This document shows positions 1 through 7,358 of a DNA stretch of 27,806 nt, one piece after another. Source of the DNA: JAFGLY01 sp041309225 (lineage in GTDB: Bacteria > Myxococcota_A > UBA796 > JAFGLY01); assembly GCA_041309225.1 (NCBI GenBank), contig JBFYZZ010000075.1:1-27806 (forward strand), in the 5' to 3' direction. A program made the translations under genes and the position numbers. Numbering within the stretch: the first letter of the stretch is position 1; the number at the start of each line of letters is the position of its first letter. Under the pieces are notes generated by a model. It had not been told where the DNA came from, ran no database searches, and was given only the letters and a program-made list of their open reading frames with translations.

Positions 1-112
1 GCCAGAAGGGCGAGAAGCGCTCCCTCCCCGCGCCGCACGCGGGGCACCGCACCGGCGGCTCGGGGCCGCCGTGGACGTAGCCGCAGACCTCGCATCGCCA
101 GGTGCCAGGCAC
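1..112 (-). CDS. Rubredoxin-like N-terminal domain protein (partial, 3' end outside window)
   Basis: The reverse strand encodes about 37 residues that begin M-P-G-T-W-R-C-E-V-C-G-Y and continue to a C-P-A-C-G-A-G knuckle followed by R-E-R-F-S-P-F. Two CxxC pairs with W-R-C-x-V-C-G-Y are the signature of rubredoxin-like Fe/Zn(Cys)4 domains, such as those at the end of rubrerythrin or the start of rubredoxin-fused flavoprotein oxidoreductases. The start is a GTG at 110-112. An in-frame TAG lies a few codons upstream, which limits the choice, and a GGGAG-like ribosome site sits just before the GTG. Because the knuckle is at the very N terminus, a larger redox protein probably follows, but the window ends within it. 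It is divergent from the gene at 240. The domain call is fairly sure; the full protein is unknown. Confidence 0.7.
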   Translation of the reverse strand, partial: MPGTWRCEVCGYVHGGPEPPVRCPACGAGRERFSPFW

Positions 113-239
113 GGTGTCTCCCGGAGCGGTCCTCCCCTACCGGGCGGCACCCGGAGGAGCAACCTCCCGTGCACGGGCGATTCGGAAGGTCGCGGGTGAG
201 CCCGGTTCCGGGGTACGAGTGATCCCGATGGGAGGCCCC

Positions 240-1253
240 ATGCTCCGCACGTGCGCCGTCGTCGCCGCCCTCCTCCTGCCGCTGCCGGCCCTGGCCCAGG
301 AGGTGGAGATCCGGATCGACGAGGCGCTCGCCCGGAAGGCCGGCCTCGACGCCGCCGAGGTGCGCGCCGATCTCGACGACGAGCTGCGCTCCACGCTCCA
401 CCTGGACGCCCTGTCCACCTACCTGGACTCGCTGGCCAACGCAGCGCTCCTGGCCACCAAGGGGATGGGCGTCGACTACGCCACGGAGATCGAGGCGTTC
501 GTGATCGGCGGATCGGTGGGGACCGGCATCGACGACGGCGGGTTCCGCTTCGGGCGGGGCGACGAGACCCTGCCGGCCTTCGGCTACGCCTTCCAGGTCG
601 CCGTCATGGCCGGCCTGAACCTCGGCGTGCTGAGCCACGGTGAGGGCGTCCTCTCGCGGGTGGTCGTGTACGGCCACGGCATGGCGCTGGACACCTCGGT
701 CGACGTCTTCGACGGATCGCTCCACAGCGTCGGCGGCCACGTCCAGATCGCGCTCGTGAAGCCCAGGGGCGACGCGGCGGCCTCCTGGGGCGGCCTGGCC
801 CTCACCACCGGGTTCGAGCGCTCTCACTACGAACTCGGGCTCACCCGTGCCCTGCCCGTCCCGGTCCCCGGGACCGGCGGCCTCGCCTCGTGGGACGGCC
901 TGGGCGAGTTCACGCTCGGCACCACCACCGACTCCGTGCCCGTCGAGCTCTCCACCCACGTGCGGCTCCTCGTCCTCACGGTCTTCGGCGGCGCGGGCGT
1001 GGACATGGTCGACGGCGGCGCGGACGCGTCCATCCGCCTGTCGGGAGACGTCACCGCCGACGTCGGGGGGCGCGAGACCCGCATCGGGACGGCCAGCGTG
1101 CGGTACGCCGCCCACGGTGAGCCGGTGACCGTCTTCCCTCGCGTCTTCGCCGGCGCCCAGGTCCACCTCCTCCCCGTCAAGGTCTACGCCCAGCTCAACG
1201 CCGGCCTGGAGCGTGGCGTGGGCGGGCACATGGGCGTCCGGCTCGCGTGGTAG
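240..1253 (+). CDS. Secreted, barrel-like envelope protein of unknown function
   Basis: The 337-residue product begins with a clear Sec signal peptide (M-L-R-T-C-A-V-V-A-A-L-L-L-P-L-P-A-L-A, cleavage near residue 19). The open frame extends upstream to 102, but the ATG at 240 has a GGGAGG ribosome site 4 nt away and puts the signal peptide at the N terminus. After a charged, probably helical segment (residues 22-75), the rest is rich in alternating hydrophobic and polar strands with many Gly residues, and the chain ends V-R-L-A-W. A terminal aromatic residue is typical of outer-membrane beta-barrels. I do not recognise a named family. It is the first gene of a four-gene plus-strand cluster and overlaps the next frame by 7 nt. 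An outer-membrane or periplasmic location is inferred from sequence character only. Confidence 0.75.
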   Translation: MLRTCAVVAALLLPLPALAQEVEIRIDEALARKAGLDAAEVRADLDDELRSTLHLDALSTYLDSLANAALLATKGMGVDYATEIEAFVIGGSVGTGIDDGGFRFGRGDETLPAFGYAFQVAVMAGLNLGVLSHGEGVLSRVVVYGHGMALDTSVDVFDGSLHSVGGHVQIALVKPRGDAAASWGGLALTTGFERSHYELGLTRALPVPVPGTGGLASWDGLGEFTLGTTTDSVPVELSTHVRLLVLTVFGGAGVDMVDGGADASIRLSGDVTADVGGRETRIGTASVRYAAHGEPVTVFPRVFAGAQVHLLPVKVYAQLNAGLERGVGGHMGVRLAW

Positions 1254-2887
1254 GGCGCACGGACCGGCCGCGCGCCGCCGGATACAGGGCCGTCGTGCGC
1301 ACGGTCCGCTGGTCCCGCGTCCTGGCCTGGCTCCTCGCCGCGGTGGCGCTGGCCGTGGCCCTCTCCTTCGGCGCCTGCACGCAGGACGACGCCTTCATCT
1401 CCTTCCGGTACGCGGAGCACCTCGTCCGCGGCCAGGGTCTCGTCTTCAACCCGGGCGAGCGCGTGGAGGGGTTCACCAACCTCGCCTGGACGCTCCTCGT
1501 GGCCGGCGCCCTGCGGCTCGGCGCCGATCCGGTGGCCGCCACCGTCGCGGTCGGGCTGGCCTGCCTCGCCGGGCTCGTGCTCCTCGTCCCGGCCCTGGCC
1601 CGCGACGGCCTCACGCCGGCCACGAGGCTGCGGCGCACCCTCCTCGGCCCACCTCCGGTGGATCCCGCCGACGCGCGCCTCGCGGGCCTCCTGGCCGCGG
1701 CCTTCCTCGCCACCGACGCCTCCCTGGCCCTCGAGGCGGTGCAGGGCCTGGAGACCGCCTTCTACACGCTGCTCGGGCTCGCCGGGACCCTCGCGGCGCT
1801 CGACGAGCGTCGCCGGGGCCGGGGCCACGCGCGCTCCAGCGCCCTCTTCGCCCTGGCCGCCTGCACACGGCCCGAGGGCCCGGTCCTCTGGGCAGGCTTG
1901 CACCTGGGCCTGGCCTGGGACGCCCGGGTCACGGAGGGCGCCGCCGGCGCCCGGCGGCAGGTGGCGGCCTCGCTCCGGGGAGGCTGGCCGGTGGCGCTGG
2001 CGCTGGTCGCGCTCCTGGTCTTCCGCCTCGCCTACTACGGGGACGCCCTCCCCAACACGTTTCACGCCAAGGCCGGCGGAGGCCTCGCGGCGGTCGGCCG
2101 CGGGCTCCGCTACCTCGCGGCCCATCTCGGCGCCCATCCCCTCCTCTGGATCCTCGTGGCGGTCCGGGCGGCGTCGCCGCGTCTCCTGGGGCTGCCCGCC
2201 AGCCGGGCCGGCCGGGCCGGCGCCGCCATGGCGGGCCTGTACCTGGCCTGCGTGGTGGTGCTGGGCGGCGACTTCAAGCCCACGGGCCGGTTCGTCCAGC
2301 CGGTGGTCCCGTACCTCGCCTTCCTGGCCGGCGAGGCGCTGGTGGCGCTGGGGCGCCGCCTCTCGGGCGCCGGCCGGTGGGGACTGGCCGCGGGCGTGCT
2401 GGCCGTGGGCCTCGGCGGCGGCATCCCGGTGGCCCGGGAGGCCGGGGCCACGGCCCGCGAACGCCACGCCAACCTCGAGGCGCGCAAGGTCCTGGGTGAG
2501 TGGATCGCCGCGCACTTCTCCCCCGATGCGGTCCTGGCCATCCACTCCGCCGGTGCGGTGCCCTACTACGCCGGCCTCCCCACCATCGACATGTGGGGAC
2601 TCACGGACCGCCACATCGCCCGCCGTCCGGCCTCGGGCACCGGGATGGCCGGCCACGAGAAGACCGATCCCACGTACGTCTTCGGGCGTCGCCCGGACCT
2701 CTACGTGCCCGAGGACCACGCCTTCGTGCTGCAGCCCTGGACGCTGGAGCCCGAGCCCGGCTTCCCCGCGGACTTCGAGGCGCACTACCGGGCGGTCAGC
2801 ATCCCCGTGGACGATCGCTGGCTCAACGCGTGGATCCGCGCCGACCGGATCCCCGGTGCCCGGGCTGGCCCGGATCCGTCCGGATAG
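1247..2887 (+). CDS. GT-C-type polytopic membrane glycosyltransferase-like protein
   Basis: The 546-residue protein is mostly hydrophobic helices with a soluble C-terminal part. The first loop after the first membrane helix carries Q-D-D-A-F-I-S-F-R-Y followed by G-L-V-F-N-P-G-E-R-V-E-G-F-T-N (about residues 46-78). This is the acidic-loop signature of lipid-phosphosugar-dependent GT-C glycosyltransferases, including mycobacterial AftB-like arabinofuranosyltransferases and many uncharacterised relatives. D47/D48 are the likely catalytic acids. Near the C terminus I-D-M-W-G-L-T-D-R-H-I-A and G-H-E-K-x-D are also typical of this group. It probably transfers a sugar from a polyprenyl-phosphate donor to an envelope glycan on the periplasmic side; donor and acceptor are not predictable. 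The GTG start overlaps the previous gene by 7 nt. A GTG at 1295 is an alternative start, and neither has a good ribosome site. Confidence 0.75.
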   Translation: MVGRTDRPRAAGYRAVVRTVRWSRVLAWLLAAVALAVALSFGACTQDDAFISFRYAEHLVRGQGLVFNPGERVEGFTNLAWTLLVAGALRLGADPVAATVAVGLACLAGLVLLVPALARDGLTPATRLRRTLLGPPPVDPADARLAGLLAAAFLATDASLALEAVQGLETAFYTLLGLAGTLAALDERRRGRGHARSSALFALAACTRPEGPVLWAGLHLGLAWDARVTEGAAGARRQVAASLRGGWPVALALVALLVFRLAYYGDALPNTFHAKAGGGLAAVGRGLRYLAAHLGAHPLLWILVAVRAASPRLLGLPASRAGRAGAAMAGLYLACVVVLGGDFKPTGRFVQPVVPYLAFLAGEALVALGRRLSGAGRWGLAAGVLAVGLGGGIPVAREAGATARERHANLEARKVLGEWIAAHFSPDAVLAIHSAGAVPYYAGLPTIDMWGLTDRHIARRPASGTGMAGHEKTDPTYVFGRRPDLYVPEDHAFVLQPWTLEPEPGFPADFEAHYRAVSIPVDDRWLNAWIRADRIPGARAGPDPSG

Positions 2888-2900
2888 GGGCGGGCAGCCC

Positions 2901-3866
2901 ATGTCGATCGAGCCCCACCTCGTCCCGACCCCCGACGGCTGGCTCCTGGCTCTCCACCGGGTGCTCCGGCCGGACGGAGGGGGGCCGGTGGCCGGCCCGC
3001 CCGTGGTCGTCCTGCCGGGCTACGGGATGAACGCGACGCTCTTCACCTGGCACCCGCGGGGCCGTTCCTTCGTCGAGGCGCTCCGCGACGGCGGATTCGA
3101 CGCCTGGACCGTGGACTGGCGTGGACAGGGGGAGAGCCGGCGCGACCCCCGGGGCCACGCGTCCCGGACCTGGGGTCTCCGGGAGTACGCCTTCGTGGAC
3201 GTGAAGACGGCCATCGAGCACGTCTGCAGCGCGACCGGCCGCGAGCGGGTGACGGCGATCGGGTGCAGCCTGGGCGGGACCCTCGTCCTGGCCTACGGCG
3301 CCCGCTTCGGGACGGATCGCCTGGACCGGTTCGTGGCGATCGGCGCCCCGCTGCTCCTCGAGGATCCCGGTCCCTTCGTCCGCGCCACCGGCCTGGCGGG
3401 CCCCGTCCTGGCCGTCGTGCCCCTGGTGGGCCTCCGCGCCCTGGCCGCCCGCGCCCTGCCGATCGTGGCCCGGTACGCCCGTGGACCCCTCTCGGTCTAC
3501 CTCGACGCCGACCACGTCGACCTGTCCCGGCCCGACCTGCTCGCCCGCATCGTGGAACGGCCCCGACGGAGGGTGAACGCGGAGATCGCCCGGTGGATCC
3601 GGGCGGGCCGCCTCGTGGTGGACGGCGTGGACGTGGCGGAGGGGATCCGGGGCCGGACGCTCCGCACGCTGCTGGTGGTCGCGCTGGACGACGGGATCGT
3701 GAACCCCGCGTCCGCACGCTCGGTGCGCCGCTTCCTGGGGGAGGACCAGGTGGACGAGATCACGGTCGGCGGCCCGGGGATGCATGTGGCCCACGCGGAC
3801 CTCTTCCTCGGCGACGCCGCGGACGAGGCCGTCTTCCAGCCGGTGGTGTCGTGGCTGCGCCGTTGA
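2901..3866 (+). CDS. Alpha/beta-hydrolase fold protein
   Basis: The 321-residue product has the full alpha/beta-hydrolase layout. The first strand is V-V-V-L-P-G-Y-G (about 35-42), the nucleophile elbow is G-C-S-L-G-G (Ser123), an acid lies in A-L-D-D-G (Asp263/264), and a late His sits in M-H-V-A-H-A-D (His295 or His298). There is no signal peptide, so it is probably cytoplasmic. A D-W-R-G-Q-G-E-S segment (72-79) before the elbow resembles lysophospholipase/esterase-like and PhaC-like hydrolases. The substrate cannot be named. The ATG lies 13 nt after the upstream stop, and the gene overlaps the CPBP protease start by 16 nt, which indicates one transcript with its neighbours. Confidence 0.85.
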   Translation: MSIEPHLVPTPDGWLLALHRVLRPDGGGPVAGPPVVVLPGYGMNATLFTWHPRGRSFVEALRDGGFDAWTVDWRGQGESRRDPRGHASRTWGLREYAFVDVKTAIEHVCSATGRERVTAIGCSLGGTLVLAYGARFGTDRLDRFVAIGAPLLLEDPGPFVRATGLAGPVLAVVPLVGLRALAARALPIVARYARGPLSVYLDADHVDLSRPDLLARIVERPRRRVNAEIARWIRAGRLVVDGVDVAEGIRGRTLRTLLVVALDDGIVNPASARSVRRFLGEDQVDEITVGGPGMHVAHADLFLGDAADEAVFQPVVSWLRR

Positions 3867-4621
3867 GGCCCGGGTGGCTCGCCCTGGCGTCGCTCGCCCT
3901 GCTCGCGATCGGCACCGTCCTCGGACCCGGCGCGGCGGCTCCGCTCCCGGTCGCCGTCGCGCTCGCCGCCGTGGGGACCGCCGTCCTGGCGGCGGCGCGG
4001 ACGCCCGGCCCCGAGGCGCGGATCGCCGCGCTGGTGGCCTGCCTCCTGCTCGCCGGCCTCACGGGCCTCCTCTGGCAGCCGGTCATGATCCTGGCCCTGG
4101 GCCTGCTGCTCCTCCTGGCGCACGTCGTACCCGCGCTGCGCGGCGGATCCTGGGCCCCCAGGGGCCGCGTGCCCCTCCTCGGCACGCTGGCCTGCGCGGC
4201 CGTGACGCCCGTGGGGCTCGTGGGGTGGCTCCTCCTCGCCCGGCCCGACCTCTCGGACGTGGTGGCCGCGTACGTGGTCGACGTGCCGCTCCCCCTCCTC
4301 GTGCTGGGAGCCGTGCTGTTCGCCGTCACCAACGCCACGCTGGAGGAGGCGATCTGGCGGGGGCTCCTGCAGGAGGACCTGGGCGCCCTCCTGCCTGCGG
4401 GGGTGGTGCTGGCGGTGCAGGCCGCGTCCTTCGGGCTGGCCCACGCCCACGGCGTGCCGCGCGGCGTCGCCGGTGTCCTCCTCGCGGGGGGGTGGGGCCT
4501 GCTCCTGGGCCTGCTCCGCCGGCGGGCCGGGGGGCTCCTCGCGCCGATCCTGGCGCACGTCGTGGCGGACGCCACCATCGCCACGTGGGTGCTCCTGCTC
4601 GTGCGATCGTCAGGATCCTGA
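3851..4621 (+). CDS. CPBP-family intramembrane metalloprotease (CaaX/Abi-like)
   Basis: The 256-residue protein is almost entirely membrane helices and carries the three CPBP motifs: E-E-A-I-W-R (Glu165, Glu166, Arg170), F-G-L-A-H (Phe194, His198) and H-V-V-A-D (His236, Asp240). The family includes Rce1-like CaaX proteases, bacteriocin-immunity Abi proteins and the proposed myxosortases that process MYXO-CTERM proteins. The likely activity is cleavage of a substrate within or next to the membrane. The GTG start overlaps the hydrolase end by 16 nt, so translation is probably coupled. Its last 12 nt overlap the end of the convergent gene at 4610-6322. A MYXO-CTERM substrate is encoded at 16214-17050, but a direct link is inference. 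Confidence 0.88.
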   Translation: MAAPLRPGWLALASLALLAIGTVLGPGAAAPLPVAVALAAVGTAVLAAARTPGPEARIAALVACLLLAGLTGLLWQPVMILALGLLLLLAHVVPALRGGSWAPRGRVPLLGTLACAAVTPVGLVGWLLLARPDLSDVVAAYVVDVPLPLLVLGAVLFAVTNATLEEAIWRGLLQEDLGALLPAGVVLAVQAASFGLAHAHGVPRGVAGVLLAGGWGLLLGLLRRRAGGLLAPILAHVVADATIATWVLLLVRSSGS

Positions 4622-6322
4622 GGTCGAGGATCCGGCGGGCGGCAGGCGCCAGAGCAGGATCCCGTCGTGGTCGGCGGGCGGACCGAGCGCCGCCTCCAGG
4701 ACCTTCCGGGAGGCGCCGGGGTTGGCGACGAGGGCGTCGAGGTCCTCGTGGAACAGGATCCATCCGTACTGGCGGTGCAGGTGCTCCACCACCGTCGAGG
4801 ACAGGCGGCGGACGTCCATGCGCCGGCGCGTCCCCACGTGCCCCTGCGGGTGGGGCAGGGCCATGATGGACATGGGATCCGCGGTCGTACCCGCTCGCAC
4901 GTCGGGGCTCCACGGCACGGGCCGGCCGTGGACGGTCTGGTACCAGAGGTAGCGGCTCGTCCGCATGGTCGAATCCACCTCGGGCGGGAGGTCGAGCACG
5001 CCCCGGGGATCGTCGGAAGCGGAGATCTCGGCGTAGACCGAGGGAATATCCGCGGGTGCCGTGGGGAGGGGGAAGGGGGCCCGAGACCAGGCCAGCGTGT
5101 CGCCGACGGCCGCGAGCGCGGCCAGCGCGGCGAGCACCCGTGGGGCCCGGGACGGAACGCCCGCCCGGGGGGCGAGCGCCAGGGCTCCGAGGCACGCGAC
5201 CGCGGCCTGGGCGGGTACGGACAGGCGCAGCGGGTGGGTCGCGGCGAGCCCGGCCACGCGCTGCAACAGCAGGAAGGGGAGGGGGACGGGGCGGTGCCCG
5301 ATCGTGACCCAGTGGTTGTCCCAGAAGAGGTAGGGGCCCAGGCCGAGCACGCAGGCCCCGGCCGCGATCGCCGCCCAGGGCAGGGCCCGGCGGGGGTGCC
5401 GCACCAGCGCCAGGATTGCGAGGGCCAGGAGGGCGAGCCGGAGGTACCCCGTGTGGATCAGGTTCTCACCGTACACGCCGGCGAGGTCCACGGTCGTGAA
5501 ACCCGGCACCACGTACTCCCGCGGATCCACCGCGTTGTGGACCGCCAGGGCCAGGTTCTGCGCCTCGGGCCGATGGGTGAGGGCGCCGGGCACCTTCAGG
5601 GACACCGACAGGGCGACGAGCGGCCCCACGGCCACGGCCAGACCCACCCCGGCGGCCAGCAGGCCCCCGGCCAGGCTCCCCCGCCGCCGGACGCACCTCA
5701 GGAGCCACCAGGCGCCCACCAGCACGCCGAGGGAGACCCCGAAGTAGGACGAGGCCACCATGGCCGTCCCGCCGATCGCGCCCAGGATCGCGTGATCCCG
5801 GAGCCGGCCGGTCCGGAAGGCACGGGCCGCGGCCCAGAGGGCCAGCGCCACCCAGCCGAGGGACGTGGCCTCGGAGATGCCGTCGGCGAGCTCGCACCAG
5901 AGGAAGGGCGACGTGGCGAGGGCGATCCCCGACACCACCGTGTGCGGACCGGGACCGGCGACCTCCTCCGCGAGGAGGTCGCCGGCCACCGCCGCGAAGC
6001 ACACGCGCCAGGCCAGCACCAGGTTCCAGCCGATCGCCGGTCCGAAGGCCAGGGTCCAGGGCAGGCCCGCCAGGGCGCCGAGCGGGTCGGGGAACCAGAG
6101 GACCCCGCCGGACGGGTGGCCGAGGAGGTCGGTGCGCCAGGGGAGCCGGCCGTGGAGGAGCGAGTCCGCGAACCACCACCACCCCCAGGCGTGGTTCCAC
6201 ACGTCCACCGTGGGATCCCCGAGCAGGTCGCCGCGGATCCAGGCGGGCCCCGTCACGACCAGCGCCACCGCGGCGTAGAGTGCGAGGCGGAGGGTCCAGC
6301 GGGCGCGGAGCAGGCCGGACAT
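4610..6322 (-). CDS. Polytopic membrane protein, GT-C-like, function unknown
   Basis: The 570-residue product has an N-terminal membrane helix, about ten further hydrophobic segments, and a soluble C-terminal tail from about residue 440. The first external loop contains G-D-P-T-V-D-V-W-N-H-A-W-G-W-W-W-F. An acidic/His cluster in this place is common in GT-C-fold glycosyltransferases and related large membrane proteins. No donor or acceptor can be named, and a non-enzymatic role is possible. The gene starts 19 nt after the stop of the SPFH gene on the same strand, with only a weak ribosome site, so the two are probably co-transcribed. Its end overlaps the convergent CPBP gene by 12 nt. Confidence 0.72.
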   Translation of the reverse strand: MSGLLRARWTLRLALYAAVALVVTGPAWIRGDLLGDPTVDVWNHAWGWWWFADSLLHGRLPWRTDLLGHPSGGVLWFPDPLGALAGLPWTLAFGPAIGWNLVLAWRVCFAAVAGDLLAEEVAGPGPHTVVSGIALATSPFLWCELADGISEATSLGWVALALWAAARAFRTGRLRDHAILGAIGGTAMVASSYFGVSLGVLVGAWWLLRCVRRRGSLAGGLLAAGVGLAVAVGPLVALSVSLKVPGALTHRPEAQNLALAVHNAVDPREYVVPGFTTVDLAGVYGENLIHTGYLRLALLALAILALVRHPRRALPWAAIAAGACVLGLGPYLFWDNHWVTIGHRPVPLPFLLLQRVAGLAATHPLRLSVPAQAAVACLGALALAPRAGVPSRAPRVLAALAALAAVGDTLAWSRAPFPLPTAPADIPSVYAEISASDDPRGVLDLPPEVDSTMRTSRYLWYQTVHGRPVPWSPDVRAGTTADPMSIMALPHPQGHVGTRRRMDVRRLSSTVVEHLHRQYGWILFHEDLDALVANPGASRKVLEAALGPPADHDGILLWRLPPAGSSTSGS

Positions 6323-6341
6323 GGGGTGGTGCGGATCCGGG

Positions 6342-7241
6342 CTAGTGCGTGTCCAGGATGATGGGCAGGCCGTCCTGGCCGCCCGCGATGATCACCTTGG
6401 TGTTGGCGGACTTTGCGATCTCGAGGGTGGCCTCGATCCCCTTCCAGCGCAGGAGCTGGTCGCTGATGCCCTCGCTCACGGTCCGCTGGAAGTCGGCGAT
6501 GCCCTGGGCCTCGATCCGCTTGCGCTCGGCCTCCTGGCGCTCGCGCTGGAGGACGAACTCCATCCGTTGGCTCTCCTGCTCCGCCTGGAGCTTCTGCTCG
6601 ATGGAGTCCGAGAGGTTCTTGGGGAGCGACAGCTGGCGGAGCGGGGTGTTCTCCACGACCACCCCGCGCGGGGACACGGTCGCCGCCAGCTCGTCGGTGA
6701 GGAGCTGCGCGAGGTGCCCGCGCTCGGAGGTGTAGAGGGCCTTGGCCTCGTAGGTGGCGGTGACTCCGCGCGTGACGGAGCGGAACTGCGGCTCGAGGAG
6801 GATCTCGACGTAGTTCACGCCCACCGACCGGTATACCTCGGGCGCCTGGTCGGGATCCAGGTGGAAGAGCACGCTGGCCTCGAGGCCCACGGTCAACCCC
6901 TCCTTGGAGGGCACCTCCATGGTCTCCTTGGCCTCCTGGGTCTGGACGGACATCTTGACGATCGTGGCGAGCGGGTTTCGGACCTGGATGCCGGCCGGGA
7001 GCGATTGCGGGGAGACCCGGCCGAAGAAGTCGACCACGCCCACGTGACCCGCGGGGATGATCGTGAGGCACTGGACCACGGCCAGGAGCAGGAAGAGGAC
7101 GCCGCCGGCGCCCAGGAACGAGCGGCCCAGGCGGTAGGAGCGGTCGAAGGCCCGGTGGGTGCTCTGGCCGGCGAGGCGGCCCGCCAGGGCGGCGCCGGCG
7201 AACAGGAGCACGGTGAGCACGAGGGCGACCAAGAAGAGCAT
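6342..7241 (-). CDS. SPFH/prohibitin-family membrane protein
   Basis: The 299-residue product has two N-terminal hydrophobic segments (about 1-20 and 42-62). An SPFH domain follows from I-I-P-A-G-H-V-G-V-V-D-F-F-G (about 61-74), then a charged coiled coil rich in E/R/Q (about 212-250), and a prohibitin-like C terminus with L-L-R-W-K-G-I-E-A-T and K-V-I-I-A-G-G. Prohibitin-like proteins form large ring or cage assemblies on membranes and often guard membrane proteases or organise lipid domains. No partner protease is adjacent. A GGAGG ribosome site lies 4 nt before the ATG. It is followed after 19 nt by the membrane protein ending at 4610, which may be a functional partner. The family assignment is strong; the specific role is unknown. 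Confidence 0.9.
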   Translation of the reverse strand: MLFLVALVLTVLLFAGAALAGRLAGQSTHRAFDRSYRLGRSFLGAGGVLFLLLAVVQCLTIIPAGHVGVVDFFGRVSPQSLPAGIQVRNPLATIVKMSVQTQEAKETMEVPSKEGLTVGLEASVLFHLDPDQAPEVYRSVGVNYVEILLEPQFRSVTRGVTATYEAKALYTSERGHLAQLLTDELAATVSPRGVVVENTPLRQLSLPKNLSDSIEQKLQAEQESQRMEFVLQRERQEAERKRIEAQGIADFQRTVSEGISDQLLRWKGIEATLEIAKSANTKVIIAGGQDGLPIILDTH

Positions 7242-7283
7242 GGGACCTCCGGGGACATGGGGATCGCGGACCGGTCGGACGGG

Positions 7284-7312
7284 AGCATACCGCGTCCGGC
7301 GCCCCGGGGCGC
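7284..7312 (-). promoter_or_regulatory. Candidate -10 and palindrome upstream of SPFH gene
   Basis: In the 117-nt gap between the repeat lipoprotein and the SPFH gene, the minus strand has TATGCT (7284-7289), about 43 nt before the ATG. A perfect 14-bp palindrome, GCGCCCCGGGGCGC, lies at 7299-7312. The first could be a -10 element; no convincing -35 is visible. The palindrome could be an operator or a stem ending the upstream transcript, but it has no T-tract. Confidence 0.2.
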
Positions 7313-7358
7313 AGCCGAGGGTCGCCGCGGTCCGGTGCCGCTCGGGAGTGAGATCCGG

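Noticed and set aside
1184..2902. 572-codon minus-strand frame
   Set aside because: It is antisense to the GT-C gene, with low-complexity G/R/E-rich translation.
7299..7312. Intrinsic terminator
   Set aside because: The palindrome is GC-only with no loop and no following T-tract, so it was kept only as a possible operator or stem.
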